Shown: piece by piece, positions 20,120 to 33,500 of the stretch
Position numbering within the stretch: position 1 is the first letter of the stretch
How the letters are laid out: the number at the start of each line of letters is the position of its first letter
DNA from: Ailurus styani
Lineage: Eukaryota > Chordata > Mammalia > Carnivora > Ailuridae
DNA: 64,000 nucleotides
NCBI GenBank assembly: GCA_002007465.1
Contig: LNAC01000102.1
Location: 3,170,364 to 3,234,363, forward strand
Direction of reading: 5' to 3'
Translations under genes and position numbers: made by a program
Notes under the pieces: model-generated
The model's input: the letters and a program-made list of their open reading frames with translations, nothing else
Told to the model about the DNA's origin: nothing
Databases searched by the model: none

Positions 20120-21852
20120 CTAACAATGCCTACAATAGCCCCAGAAATTGAAATTATCTGATACTGACTTCAAAGAAAAGGTGATCACCACATAAAAAGA
20201 TAAAGATCAAGACAGAATATCAAAGTAGAGAACTGGAAACAGAACACAATTTTAAAATGCCAACAAAAGAAATTATAGAAATGGAAAATATGGTACCAGA
20301 AATTAGGGACTCAGGGAGGGGGTTTCACAGTAAGTTAAAAAAATTAGGGAGATACTTGCAAACCAGAGCATAAAGGCAGGAGAAAATAAGTTTAAAAAAA
20401 AAAAAGGCACAGAGAAGTAAAATGATGGAACAAAAGAAATGAGGTACATGGTAAAAATATATACCACACATGCTGATTAACATCCCAGAAAGAGAGGAGA
20501 GAGAAAATAGGACAAGACTGAAGCGATGTGACTAAGAATATTTCAAAACTAATAAAAGACACTAACCTACAGATTTAGCAAGCTAGTCTGCACATTCAAT
20601 CAACCTATAGATTCAAGAAATCCATACCTTCACATATCAAAGTAAAAGTACAAAAACCTAAAGAAAAAGACAAAAATAGTAAAAGTTACTAGAAAAACAA
20701 TTACAGACTATAAGGAGGAACTTATAAGTGACTTCTATATAAGCAATGGAAGCCAAGGATGGTGGAATGACATATTCCTAGGGCTGAAAGAAAATAGTTA
20801 CCAAAATAAATTATCATACTGGTGAAATAGAGACATTTTCTATCCAGAGCCCAGAAAAATATATTATCTAGCAGACAATCACTAAAAGAAATATATAAAG
20901 GATATTCTCCATCCAGAATAAACCATATAGTATTTGGTAGGTTGAAGATGCAGGAAGAAATGAAGAGATATAAAACCAGTAAATATTTGATCAATACTAA
21001 CAAATATTGACCAGATAAAATATTAACAATCTTTATAATAGCATAATAATCATAAATAGCAATGTACTCATAAATAGTAGTAAAAATCATGAAAAAAATC
21101 ATAAAAGTAGTAAGTGGAACTAAAACATTCTAAGATTTTAATGTTGGCTGAAAAAGAAGAATTGATGATTAACATTAGATTTTAATTAACCAAGGACATG
21201 TAATCTGTGTTAATGTTAAAATAATAATAAAAGACTGTATAACTTACAAATAACAAAGAAAAGCAAGTTATTAATAATAAATACAGAATAATTCAAAGAG
21301 AAAGGAAGAACATATTAAAAATTGATCATAAAACAGTAAGGACAAACAGAAGGTATTCATTAACGTAGTAAATATTAGTGATTATTTCATAATTGGGCAA
21401 AGACACAAATTTACAAGTAGTATATTTTGGAAGTAAAGTTACATTCTGTTTATATGAGACAAAGGTAAGACATATAAACAATAAAAAATAAAAGATATAT
21501 GATAAAAATATTAATCAAAAGGAAGCTGGGGTAGCTATATTAATATTTAAGAAAAAGTAGACTTTAAGAAAATGATTTTCAGGAGTATACATTTTCTGAG
21601 ACCCCAAATATATGCAGCAAACACTGACAGATCTCGAGGGAGAAATAGACAGCAACACAATACTAGTAGAAGATTTCACTATGTCACTTTCATTAACGGA
21701 AAGAACAACCAGAAAGAAGATCAACAGAAAACAGAAATTTGAATAATACTATGGATCAAATGAACCTAACAGACATATATAGATAGTCTACCCAACAGCA
21801 GTAAAATACACATTCTTCTCAACCCATGGGACATTCTTCAGGATAGATCACA
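20120..21852 (+). mobile_element. ancient L1M, ORF1 end to ORF2 endonuclease
   Basis: Landmarks in order: AAGCAATGGAAGCCAAGGATG with GGTGGAATGACATATTCC (ORF1-side text common to old L1s), ATCCAGAATAAACCATAT, AAAAGGAAGCTGGGGTAGC, GGAGAAATAGACAGCAACAC, GTAGAAGATTTCACTATGTC and CATTCTTCTCAACCCATGGG (endonuclease region). The last bases continue logically at 23080, so this and 23080-26640 are one L1. Confidence 0.8.
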
Positions 21853-21990
21853 CTGATGGATATTAAGGAGGGCACTTGTTATTTTGAATATGGGGTGTTG
21901 TATGTAAGTGATGAATCACTAAATTCTCTTCCCAAAACCAATATTACACTATATGTTAACTACCTAGAAGTTAAATAAAAATTTAAAGGA
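21853..21990 (+). mobile_element. carnivore L1 3' end
   Basis: TGATGGATATTAAGGAGGGC, GTGATGAATCACTAAATTC, AACCAATATTACACTATATG and GAAGTTAAATAAAAATTTAA match the 3' end of the L1 at 15554-15835. It sits inside the older L1. No target duplication found. Confidence 0.88.
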
Positions 21991-22079
21991 AAAAAAAAGT
22001 ACTACTTATACTCTCAGGTTCTTATTCAGAATTGGTGAAGTGCCAAGATATGAGATCTCCAGGGACAATCTTAATATCT

Positions 22080-22295
22080 TTTTTTTTAAGATTTTATTTA
22101 TTTATTTGANNNNNNNNNNNNNNNNNNNNNNNNNNNNNNNNNNNNNNNNNNNNNNNNNNNNNNNNNNNNNNNNNNNNNNNNNNNNNNNNNNNNNNNNNNN
22201 GCAGAGAGCCCGATGCGGGCCTCGATCCCAGGACCCTGAGATCATGACCTGAGCCGAAGGCAGAGGCTTTAACCCACTGAGCCACCCAGGCGCCC
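22080..22295 (-). mobile_element. CAN-SINE containing an assembly gap
   Basis: The left end (TTTTTTTAAGATTTTATTTA) and right end (GAGCCACCCAGGCGCCC) are intact. The GA-rich centre is 91 N at 22110-22200. Target duplication GACAANCTTRATATCT at 22064-22079 and 22296-22311. Confidence 0.93.
22110..22200. other. assembly gap (91 N)
   Basis: Unknown bases replacing the GA-rich part of a SINE. By comparison with the SINE at 25376, the missing piece is expected to be of similar length to the gap. Confidence 0.99.
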
Positions 22296-22311
22296 GACAA
22301 ACTTGATATCT

Positions 22312-23075
22312 ATGCATTTTAGCTCAGATTAAACTTGTGAGCTTCATCTTTATTTTTAGCTTTCAAATGTTTTAAGAAGTTTGTTTTAAATATTTTCTTC
22401 ATTTTTACTTGAGAGAATTGATCTGAATTACATATTCTGATATTCTAGGTTGTCACTTTGAATTATTGAACTGACTCAGGCAAAACATTTATTTAAGGCA
22501 CTTTTATGGTAAAATTCAACTTTTTAACCTAAGCTTGTTACTTAAAATTAAATAGAATATTGTTCCAAAAATTAGCATCTTCTGTGGATGGACTCTAGTC
22601 TTCCATCTTAGAGCCATCTTAGCCTCTGAAAAATCTATTCTCAGGATGCTCACATGAGGGAGGCCGTTGTTTTCTTTTAGGTTTCCTATCTTGCACCTGC
22701 AGTGCAGACATTCCTTCTAGGCAGAAGCCAGGATGATTGTGGGATTCATTTTGTTTTCATTTTTTCAGGGATCACAGCCCTGTGCTACTTCTGTCCAGTG
22801 TCTGAAAGCAGCTCTCCCATATACTTTGTTCAGTGTTCTAGTTATTTCTGCCCTGAGGTTAAATTCAATCTTATTTATGCCACTATGAATGTTTTTACCA
22901 TTAAAATACTAGTTTTCTAAATTTGTTATTAATTTATAGGACACTTTTAATCTATTTTGGATATAAATCTATTTTGTCACAATAGTTTAGGAAAACTCTA
23001 ATAATTGTTATCCATAATGTGTCCAGATGTGTACCACTACTATTTACTATTATAATTAATAAAATGTACATTTGT
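22312..23075. other. unassigned, possibly L1-derived at 22600-22930
   Basis: TTTTCAGGGATCACAGCCCTG, CAGTGTCTGAAAGCAGCTC and CCTGAGGTTAAATTCAATC resemble text found in old antisense L1 ends. The rest is unassigned. The block separates the two halves of one L1 and so was probably inserted. Confidence 0.4.
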
Positions 23076-24576
23076 CAAAATATTGGAGAAAAAAAAAAGA
23101 CTAACCACATTTAAGAACACTGAAATCACACCAAGTATCTTTTCTGACCAGAAGGGAATAAAATTAGAAATCCATAGTAGAATGAACAGGAATATGGGGA
23201 AATTAAACAACATACTCCTAAACCAATGAATCAAAGAAATCAAAAGGGACTTAGAAAATATAGTGAAACAAATAAAAGTGAAAACAAAACATACCAAAAT
23301 TTATAGAATGTGGCAAAGGTAGTACTAAGGGAAATGTTCGTAGTGGCAAATGGCTACATTAAAAAAAAAAAAAAGATCTCAAAAAACCTGAGTTTACACC
23401 TCAGGAACTAGAAAAACAAAACAAAACAAGACAAAGCAAAAAACAAACAACTAAGCTCAAAGTTAAAGGATGGAAGAAGATAATTAAGATGGGAGCAAAA
23501 ATAAATGTGATGGAGTAGACCATCCATAGAACAGACCAATCCTACTAGGAGTTGATTTTTTTTCAGGTCAACCAAACTGAAAATTCTTAGCTAGACTAAG
23601 AAAAAAGGAGAGAACTCAAGTAATATCAGAAGTAACAAAGAAGAGATTACTATTGATGCCGCAGGAGGGAAAGGAATTATAACCGACTACTATAAACAAT
23701 AAAATGGCAACAAATTAGATAACCTAGAAGTATAAATTCCTAGAAACATATAACTTACCAAGACTGAATCATGAAAAAAGGGAAAATCTGAACAGATCAA
23801 TAATAAATAAGGAGATTGAATCGTGATCAAAAAACTTCCAACACAGAAAAGCCCAGGACCAGATGACTTCAGTGTTGTCTTCTACCAAACATTTAAAGAA
23901 GAACTCATGCCAATCCTTCTCAAACTCTTCGAAAAAACTGAAGAGGAGGGAATAGTCCAAAACTCATTTTAAATGCCAGGCTTACCCAGATACCAAAGCT
24001 CGATAAGGACACTACAAGAAAAGACAACTACAGCACAGTATTCTTGGATATTCAGAGAGATAAAAATTTTCAACAAAATTCTAGGAAACCAAATGCAATA
24101 GCACATTAAAACGATCATTCACCAGGAGAAAGTGGGATTCATTCCGGGGATGCAAAGATGGTTCATTTTCAAATCAATAAATGTGATACATAACATTAAC
24201 AGAACAAAGGATTACAATCTTATGATCATCTCAATAGATGCAGAAAGAGCATATGACAAGTTGAACATACTTCTTGATGAAAACAGTGAACAAACTAGGA
24301 TACAGGGAAATTAACTCAACATTACAAGGGTTATATGAAAAGTCCACAACTAATATCATACTCACTAGTGAAAAACTGATCTTCTGCTAAGCTCAGGAAC
24401 AAGGTGAGGATACCCACTCTCACTACTTCAATTCAACATAGTATTGAAGTTTAACCTCCTCACCTTATTTAGGCAAGAAGAGATAAATGTTATCCAAATT
24501 GCAAAGAATATAATTATCACAGATGATGTGACTTTTATATGTAGAAAACCATAAAATGCACATATGCACACAAGCA

Positions 24577-24592
24577 CACACACACACACAAA
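24577..24592. repeat. short CA repeat
   Basis: About 8 CA units inside the L1 ORF2. Confidence 0.8.
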
Positions 24593-25375
24593 CTGTAAGG
24601 ACTAATAAATGAATTCAGCAAAGTAGCAGGATACAAAGCCAATGCACGAAAACCAGTTGCATTTGAATACACTAACAATGAACAATCTGAAAGGAAGGTA
24701 GAAAATAATTACATTTACAATAACATAAAAAATAAAAATACTTAGGAACAAGCAACTACAGTGGTGAAAGACTTATGCAATGAAAACTGAAAAACCCTGC
24801 TGAAAGAAATTAGACACAAGAAAATGATACAGCATCCAATACTCATGAATTAGAAGATTTTATATCGTTAAAATGTCCATACTACCCAAAGTGATTTCCA
24901 GATTCCATGCAATCCCTGTAAAAATCGAAATGGCATTTGTTGCAGAAATTGCTAAAAAGTCCTAGAATTCATGTGGAACCATAAGAGCTCAAATAGCCAA
25001 AATAATCTTGAGAAAGAGGAACAAAGCAGGAGGCATCACACTTTCTGAATTGGAGATATTTTACAAAGCTATAGTAATCAAAACTGTATGGTATTGGCAA
25101 ATACTGGGTATGGCAAAACTGTATAGTATTGACAGACGTAAGACCAGTGGAATAGAATATAGTACCTAAAAATAAACCATGCATATATGATCAGATAATC
25201 TGTACCAAAGGTGCCAGCACTACACAATGAAGAAATGATAATCTCTTCAACAAACAATGTTAGAAAACTGAATTACTCACATGCAAAAGAGTGAAATGGG
25301 ACTCTTATTTTACATCACTCAAAAATAAACAGAATGGATAAAGACTTCAATGTAATACTTGAAACTACAACACTC

Positions 25376-25410
25376 TTTTTTTTAAAAAAGATTTATTTAT
25401 TTATTTATTT

Positions 25411-25444
<34 letters not shown>

Positions 25445-25595
25445 ACAAGTTGGCAGAGAGGCAGGCAGAGAGAGAGGGAAGAGCAGGCTCCCCGCTGAGC
25501 AGAGAGCCCGATGCGGGGCTCGATCCCAGGACCCTGAGATCATGACCTGAGCTGAAGGCAGAGGCTTTAACCCACTGAGCCAACCAGGTGCCCCA
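25376..25595 (-). mobile_element. CAN-SINE nested in L1
   Basis: Complete antisense copy with a (GA)n run at about 25414-25441. The 15-bp duplication GAAACTACAACAYTC is at 25361-25375 and 25596-25610 (one change). It lies within L1 ORF2. Confidence 0.97.
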
Positions 25596-26642
25596 GAAAC
25601 TACAACATTCTTAAAAGAAAACATAGGGGAAAACCTTCATATTATTGGTCTTGGCAATGATTTCCTAGATATGACACCAAAAGCACAGGCAACAAAAGCA
25701 AACACAGGCAATTCGGACTACACCAACAAAAAAAGTTTTGCACAGCAAAGGAAAAAATTAACACAGTGAAAGGCAATCTACAGGATGGGATAAAATATTT
25801 GCAACCTATATATCTGATAAGGGGTTAATATCCAAAACATATAAGGAATTCCTACAACTCAAAAACATATAAACAAATGGTTCAATTAAAAAATCGGCAG
25901 AAGACTTGAATAGATATTTCTCTAAAGACAAACAAATGGCCAGCAGGTATATGAGAAGATGTTCAGCATCACTAATGATGAGGAAAGTGTGAATCAAAAT
26001 TACAGTGATAGATCATTTCACACAAGACAGGGTGGCTATATTAAAAAGAAAAAGATAGCAAGCATTGGTGAGGATGTGGAAAGTTGGAATCCTTCTGCAC
26101 TGTTGGTGGGAATGTAAAATTATGCACCTGCTAAGGAAAACAGCTTGGAGTTTCCTCAAAAAATTTAAAAATAGAATTACTATATGATCCAGCAATTCCA
26201 TTTCTGGGTCTATACCCAAAAGAATTGAAATTGGGATCTCAAACCTTTCTCTGCACTCCCATGTTCACTGCAGCACTATTCATAATAGCCAATTTATGGA
26301 AATAATCTAAGTGTCCATAGACAAATGAACGGATCTTTAAAAGTGGTATATACATACAATGAAATCTTTTTGAGCCATGAAAAAGAACATAATCCCGTCT
26401 TATGCTACGACATGGGTGAAACTCAGGAACATCATGCTAAGCGAAATGAGTCAATCACAGAAGTCCAAACACAGCATAATTCTACTTACTGGAGGCACTT
26501 AAAGAAGTCAGACTTATAGAAGCAAAAAAGGAGAATGAGGACTGCCAGGGGCTGAAGTTGCTACTCAATGGGTATATAAGTATCAGTCCTTCAAGATGAA
26601 AAAGTTCTAGAGATCTTCATTACAACAATACAAGTAAAGAAG

Positions 26643-27690
26643 TAAACAAAACAAGTAAAGAAGGCATACAAATGGCTGACAGGTATAAGAAAAGATGCTC
26701 GATGTCACTAATCATCAGGGAAATGCAAATCAAAACCACAATGAGATGTCAACTCACACCTGTTAAAATGGCAATTACCAAAAGACAAGAAATAACAAGT
26801 GTTGACTAGGATGTGGAGAAAGAGAACACTTGTGCACTGTTGCTGGGAATGCAAATTTGTGTAGCCACTATGGAAAACAGTGTAAGGGTTCCTGAAAAAC
26901 TTAAAAATAGAACTACTGGAAAAAATAAAACAAGATGAAGCCAGAGAGGGAGACAAACCGTAAAAGACTCTTAAGCATAAGAAACAAACTGAGGGTTGCT
27001 AGAGGGAGGAGGATGGGTAATTAGGCGAAGGACATTAAGGAGGGCACGTGATGCAATGAGCACTGAGTATTATATAAGACTGATGAATCACTGACCTCTA
27101 CCTCTGAAATCAATAATACATTGTATGTTAATTAACTGAATTTAAATAAAAATAAATGAATTTCTAAAAAATAAACAATTGGAAAAATAGAACTACCATA
27201 TGATCTGGCAGTTCCACTTCTGGGTATTTATCCAAGGAAAATGAAAATGAATTGTGAATATATATTCATTATATATATATATATGTTTATATTGAATATA
27301 ACAGAACATATTCAGCCATAAAAAGAATTAAATCTTGCCATTTGTGACAACATGGGTGAAACTTGAGCACATTATCCTAAGTGAGGTAGTTAGAGAAAGA
27401 CAAATACCATATGATTTCATTTACATGTGAATCTTAAAACAAAAACAAAGCCAAACAACAACAACAAAACCCGACCTCATCTAATATAGAGAATAGATGG
27501 GGTGGAGGAAATGGGTAAAGGGAGTCAAAGGTACAAACTTCTGGTTATAAAATAAATAAGTCATAGGGATATAAAGTACATCACTGGAGATTATGATTAA
27601 TAATACCGTATTGCATACTAAGAGAGTAAATCTTAAAAGTTCTTATCATAAGATTTGGAATAAGAACTGAATCACCATTTCTAGTCATTT
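26643..27690 (+). mobile_element. carnivore/late mammalian L1 3' end, split
   Basis: CAAATGGCTGACAGGTATAAG, CAAATCAAAACCACAATGAG and GTTGACTAGGATGTGGAG are the ORF2 end. After the nested insert, GATCTGGCAGTTCCACTTCTG and GACAAATACCATATGATTTC continue to a 3' UTR. ACAAGTAAAGAAG occurs at 26630-26642 and 26651-26663 at the junction with the preceding L1. Confidence 0.88.
26917..27182 (+). mobile_element. younger L1 3' end nested in L1
   Basis: A 266-bp 3' UTR fragment (GAGACAAACCGTAAAAGACTC, AAACTGAGGGTTGCTAGAGG, TTAAATAAAAATAAATG) flanked by the 14-bp duplication AAAAATAGAACTAC at 26903-26916 and 27183-27196. Confidence 0.96.
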
Positions 27691-27843
27691 TTTTTTTACT
27701 GTTTTCCTTAGTCGATTAACGCTATAATAAAAACGTGTGAAGTTTGAGAAAGAAAATATAAAACTTCTGTTGCATGTTTCTATATTAGAAAATCTAAGAG
27801 AATCTACAGACAAGTTATGAAAACCAATACTAATAATTTGATC

Positions 27844-28215
27844 TGTTGAAAGATAAACTGAGGAACATTATTAATATTTTGAAGATTTTATTTGAGCAAA
27901 CGTGGATTGGAACCTGACCACATGGAGCCGAAGGTGGTTAGGAGCCCTCTACCCACCGGAGCTAAGGGTTAGGCTTTTTTTAGGGAAGACATTGAAGCAA
28001 AGCATAGAATCTATTTGGTTGGTTATAGCTTAAGAATTTACCGTATGTGGGAAAGTCTCACTGGAAGTGTGTTATGTGTTGTTCTTAAGTTTAATTTTCT
28101 TGGATTCCAGTGCATCAACTCTGGCTTAGGTTTTGGTTTGTTTATGAAGGCTACCAAGGCATTAAAGTCACTTCAGTTAACGCCTTCCTTGTTTAAAGAC
28201 TTTAACAGAATAATT
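27844..28215 (-). mobile_element. probable LTR, antisense
   Basis: The reverse complement has an LTR-like end: TTTGCTCAAATAAAATCTTC (AATAAA signal), then CTCAGTTTATCTTTCAACA ending in CA. The U3-side boundary is unclear. Non-coding relic; class not assigned. Confidence 0.5.
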
Positions 28216-28625
28216 GTAAGAATTAACACATTTGCTAGATATGAGGTCTACATATAAAATCACTGTTTTTCTATATTCCAGCAACAAAGACAGAAATTAA
28301 AAATTTTAAAAATATTTTCATTGTAACATACAAATTGTGTATCAAAGAATAAAATGCCAGAAAATAGATCATAACTTAACAAGGAGAGATTAACTTTGTT
28401 GACAAAAATTAAAGAACACAAATAAATGGTGACATATATCATATTTATGGATTGGAAGTCTCAATGCTATACAAAGAAATCTCATCTGAAATGTGGACAA
28501 ATTTTAGTTTTTTTCTTTTTATTTTCTTTGACTTTTTTCCTAGAACTTAGCATATTGATTCTGAAGTTTACATGAAAGCATATGAATTAATGCAAACTTT
28601 GACTCTCTTTAAGAACATAGGGGGA

Positions 28626-28820
28626 GGGCGCCTGGGTGGCTCAGTGGGTTAAAGCCTCTGCCTTCGGCTCAGGTCATGATCTCAGGGTCCTGGGATCGAG
28701 GCCCGCATCGGGCTCTCTGCTCAGCGGGGAGCCTGCTTCCTCCTCTCTCTCTGCCTGCCTCTCTGCCTACTTGTAATCTCTCTCTGTCAAATAAATAAAT
28801 AAAATCTTAAAAAAAAAAAA
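28626..28820 (+). mobile_element. CAN-SINE, young mustelid-type
   Basis: Near-consensus copy: GGCGCCTGGGTGGCTCAGTG, GGGTTAAAGCCTCTGCC, CTACTTGTAATCTCTCTC, AAATAAATAAATAAAATC and pure A tail. Perfect 15-bp duplication AAGAACATAGGGGGA at 28611-28625 and 28821-28835. A candidate polymorphic insertion. Confidence 0.98.
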
Positions 28821-29318
28821 AAGAACATAGGGGGAATACTCCCTCTGTCCATAAAGAAAATTTATAAAACTAATTAAGTATGCCTATGTACTCAAGGATA
28901 GGGAGAATAAAAAATCCAGTAAGAATACTCACACATATAAGGATATAGGAGTTAAAGCAAAGGTAACATAACAGAGTGGTAGAGAAAGAACAAGGACAAT
29001 CTTTTCAAAATATCATGCCTGGAGATTCGGACATCCATCTAGGAGAGTAAATAACTTAGACCCCACATCACTGACACAAAAATAACTTCCAGGCACATCA
29101 TAGATCTATATGTGAGACATAAGATAATAATGCTTTTAGAAGACAATGTAAGCAAATACCTTTATGTCAGAGAAAGATTTCTTAAAAAGTACGCAAAACA
29201 CACTAACAATATGAGGAAAAGATTAATCAATTTAACTACATTAAAAGTAAGAACTTTTAAAAACATGTCCCAATGTATAAGTACATTAAGTCATCACACT
29301 GAACACCTTAAATATATA

Positions 29319-29522
29319 CATTTTTTTTAAAAAAATGTTTATTTATTTGAAAGAGAGAGAGAGAGAGTGCATTCAGGGAGAGGGGCAGAGGAGAGAGAGT
29401 GAGAGAGAGAATCCCTGCAGAGAGCAGAGCCTGATCGGGGCTCAATCTCAGGATCCTGAGATTAGAACCTGAAATGAAATCAAGAATCAGATGCTTAACC
29501 AACTAAGCCACCCAGAAGACCC
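29319..29522 (-). mobile_element. CAN-SINE, older copy
   Basis: Antisense copy with a GA-rich centre and a damaged head (GGGTCTTCTGGGTGGCTTAG). TATACAT on the left and TATACAA on the right are a likely worn duplication. Confidence 0.88.
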
Positions 29523-30550
29523 TATACAATTTTTATTTGTAACTAGACTTCGATGGAGCTGATAACATAAATAAATAAACAAATAAAAATAAACACACAA
29601 CATTGGGAGAATAAAAAGACACATTAGAATAATATTAGTAGAAATTTATAATCCTGTAATTGACAAAGAATTTGTATCCAGATTTTATAAGTTACAAATC
29701 AATAAGAAACAAATTTAAGAATGGAATTCCCAGTACTAAAAGACAGAGAGAGACTTGAATAGGCACTTCATATAAGAGATACTAAATATCCAGTAAACAT
29801 GATAACATTTCAGCAGACATAAGAAAAATGTATACTAAAACTACAGTGAGAAACAACCATTGTCCACCAAATAGTTAAAAGGAAGAAGACCAACACTACC
29901 AAGTACTGTCAAGTATTGAAACTACAGGAACTCATAAATACTGATGATGGAACAACCTGCTGAGAAAACAACTTGGCACTATTTACACGCATATCCTCAA
30001 ACCAAGTAAGTCCACTTCTAGATATGTATGCAGCACAGTACTAGAACTCTATATACTAATGTTCATAACAGAAGTGTTTATAACATTCACAAAACAGAAA
30101 CAACCCAAATAGCCATCACGAGAATATGCAATTAATTTTTACGGATCCATAGAATAGAGAATGGGTGAACTGCAGCCACATGCATGGTGTCATCATATAA
30201 ACGTAATACTAAATGACAATAGACACAAAAATAATACATATTGCTCCATTTATAAATACTACACAAAAGGGGCAAAATTTAACTTTAGTGTAGAAACTTT
30301 CAAAGAGGAAGTGATAAATGGGGAAAAGCAAGGAACTGATTTTCATAGAAGTCAGGACTGTGGCTACCACTATGGGAAAGCAACAGATATGACTGAGAAG
30401 GAGGCATATGAGGAGCTGGTCTCTGGAGGACAGGCAGTACTCAATTTCTTCCTGGCCAGGGTAGTGGTTACACAGGTGTTTATTTTATAATACATTAAGC
30501 TGATCATTTATGTTTCTTTGCATTTTTGACATGTGTGTTAAAAATACAAA

Positions 30551-33500
30551 ATATGGTTAAAACTACTAAAATTACGTATTTGTTTGAAAGCATATTGGGG
30601 AAACTAATTTTTTACTGATATGTTTTCATATGTATTACTAAAACAAAATAAGAATATTAGAATGAAGTTTGGGTCAAGAAAGGAATATTGTTACTGTTTA
30701 TCTTATTATGTCCTCAAGAAAATATAAAAAATAAATAAATCCAAGTATGTTTCTCAGTTGTTTGAGTCTTATAGATGGGAATAAGCACTGGTATTTTGTT
30801 CTGTGCATGTTTATGATGAATAAATACAATGTAAGAGATATGTTTCTTATTGCTAACATAATTGGGAACACATGAATCATCCAGTCTCTTAAAGATTGGT
30901 TTAAGATTACTAATTCTCAGACTCTAATTTTGAGCAGACTCTAATTATTGCTTTACTAGACAGAATTTTCTGAGATGTCGTACTAATACAACCTTTGCAA
31001 ACATCCTAAAGGAAAAACTGCATCCTTCCCTTTGAGTTGTTCCAGCAATTTTTTTCTACTTTGTTATTTTTCCGTTAAATAATAGCACATTTTAAACTAT
31101 AGTAATCCACATCTGACTCATTATTAATCTTCCATATACAAATTATGCATATTCTTGACAAGTTGAAGGTAACATAATATAAATGAGGTCTGACATATGA
31201 ATGAATGTATATCCATCTCTTATACTTGTTGCACTATCTTATTAATGCTGCTCTATATAGTCTTCAAAGGAGTCCTGATCAGCTTTCTGTCAAACTAAAA
31301 GTGTGATCCATTTATAAGACAGCATATTTAGCTAATACAGAGAAGCACTGGTTTTTCAATGGAGTGTAGAAAGACTGTTCTAACAGATTTGACCAAATAT
31401 GATATGTAAGTGCTTCTAATTATTTACGTATATAAAACCAAGTTGAACCTGAAATTGAGCCCATCCATAAAAACAACAGACACTTAATGCATTACCCGTT
31501 GACCATTTCCTGTTGCATTTTGATACTCATAAAAATATCCCATAAAATAATTTCTATATCATTTACCATGAAAATTTAAGTATTATTCACCTAATTTCAG
31601 AAAAAAAAAAAAACTAAACCCTTCCCCATCAACAATAATTTGTAACTTAACCAAGGTCACATAGCAAAGAAGTGGCAGATAGGGCATGAAAATGAAGTTA
31701 TTTTGTTTCCAAATCAGTGCTGGTTGTGTTTTCAAATACAGGTATCTTTTCCTTTCAGATCTTTCCTCCTGGAAATCTGTAGAGAAAACCATTCCTCTGG
31801 AAATTTATTCACTGTTCCCCATTTTTCTGTTTGTTTGTTTTTTACTTTAGGAATGAAAAACTTCTCTTTTCCAACCACATAACCATGGATTCTAAATTGT
31901 TTCCCAAGGGAGAGTTCAGTATGGTTTGTATCTCACACTGAATTATACAAACAATATTTCAAAACATAGATGACCTATGTTGGCATAAACTAAAAATTGA
32001 TCTAAAGCTCCATATATTTGGTACACACGGATATGAATGTATTTCCTTTTCTGAAAAATAGAAATTTAGTTTAAAAATTCAAATGATTATTTCATTCACA
32101 GTTTTTCATCCAAATGCAAACTTTCTCTTCAACAGTAGTCGTAAGACTTACATGTCCCAGAGGAATAATGCTGTGAAATTACAGAAACACTTTATTCTGA
32201 CTACAGTTATTAAATACATATTTACTTGATAAGTGTTCTTCAGTAGTAAGAATATTTCCTAATTATGTCCGTACAATAAAATGTAGGTCATTCCTTTGGA
32301 ATTAAGTGTCACTCGGCAAGACCCTATTTATAGAATGAAACCTTGTTGATTTACTGTTCCACTAATCTCCTAACCTGTAATTCTGTATTTAGTCAATGTT
32401 AGTTCTACTCTTCTTTGCTTCAGTTACTTAACTAAATGCTTAAGTAAAGTTTTCGCTACATGTGTATTGCCAAGAATCACCACAGTTACATGAAATTATA
32501 TGTATTAAGATATTTCTAGGAGTGTGCCGAGCTGAAAGCATGCCTGCAGCTAGAAATATCTGAGGAATTTTCTTGCTGTGCAACAACAGCAACTACTTGT
32601 ATCACCCTTCAGTGGCTGATATGAGGGCAACTTACATTGTAGGAGAGTGACACCATGATACAGTCTTAAAGCTGTATCTTTATGTATTTTTTAATGCCAC
32701 ACTCCATTCCTTTGCTCCTATCCCTACAATTCCATAACATAGCAGTTAACTGGTTTTTGACCTCAGCTGTTCTGCAGTCTCTTTCCCAGGGAAGAACTTA
32801 GGCTTTTTCTGATTTTGGTATAATGAGGCATTTCTGATAATGTAAAAAAGGGTTGAGGAGAGTATAATCAGAGATGTAAGAGGGTAAAGACCAAATGTCA
32901 AGCTAAATAATGATAATTTGATTACTTAATACCCCTATAAATAGTCCATTAGAATTTCTTAATTAAACCTCCACCCCTGTTCCTCAAAGTTTAAGACAAA
33001 GGGCAGCTAACATTGTTTAGAGGGACAAAATACTACAGAGTGGAAATTTTCATCTGACCTCAGTGTACAAAAATATCTTCTGGATTTTTCCCTCTGATTT
33101 ACAAGGTCTATGTTTAGAAATCTGGCTACGGGATGACTTTGCAGCACTCTGAAAAACACATAGTCAGTGCTTAGGCAACTCATACTGGCTCTTATCTAGG
33201 ACAGGTGCTTAAGTATTTCTTTTTTTCTTAATTCAAAGTCATTATTTCAACTTGAAAGTACTCTTTAGTCTCCACAGTAATCCTCTGACTATACAGTAAC
33301 ATGATCTTAAATATCTTTGTATTTCTTCTGAAATAAAAGATCCTGCTGTCTTTCTCATTACTTGAACACTTGGGAAGAAAGGATGAAAATGCTCCAAAAT
33401 AATTCTGTGATTTTATAACGAAAAAGTGGAAGCTCTTCAACAAAAGTTCTTCCTTATTACCTGTTGGAGTTCTAAGAAAAGAAGAAATCTGGGAATAAGT

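Larger units (their letters stand above)
23080..26640 (+). mobile_element. ancient L1, most of ORF2 and part of the 3' UTR
   Basis: ORF2 landmarks run in order: CAAGTATCTTTTCTGACCAG, AAGCCCAGGACCAGATGAC, TGGGATTCATTCCGGGGATG, ATCTCAATAGATGCAGAAAG (reverse-transcriptase core), AAGTAGCAGGATACAAAG, CATGTGGAACCATAAGAGC, AGATATGACACCAAAAGCAC and CAGCACTATTCATAATAGCC. Many stops and shifts make it inactive. A SINE interrupts it at 25376-25595. Confidence 0.92.
28250..30550 (+). mobile_element. ancient L1M, ORF2 to 3' UTR
   Basis: TTATGGATTGGAAGTCTCAA, ACTTCCAGGCACATCATAG, GCTTTTAGAAGACAATGTAAG, CAGCAGACATAAGAAAAATG and AACAACCCAAATAGCCATC are ORF2 landmarks. GGTAGTGGTTACACAGGTG and TTAAGCTGATCATTTATG are 3' UTR. 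The copy is highly diverged and contains SINEs at 28626 and 29319. Confidence 0.8.

Noticed and set aside
20722..21102. 126-codon minus-strand ORF, hydrophobic
   Set aside because: It lies antisense to a clear ancient L1; A-rich L1 text gives spurious phenylalanine/isoleucine-rich ORFs on the other strand.
28626..28700. tRNA-Lys-like sequence with polymerase III box similarity
   Set aside because: It is the head of a SINE, with the CT tract, A tail and target duplication of a retroposon, not a tRNA gene.
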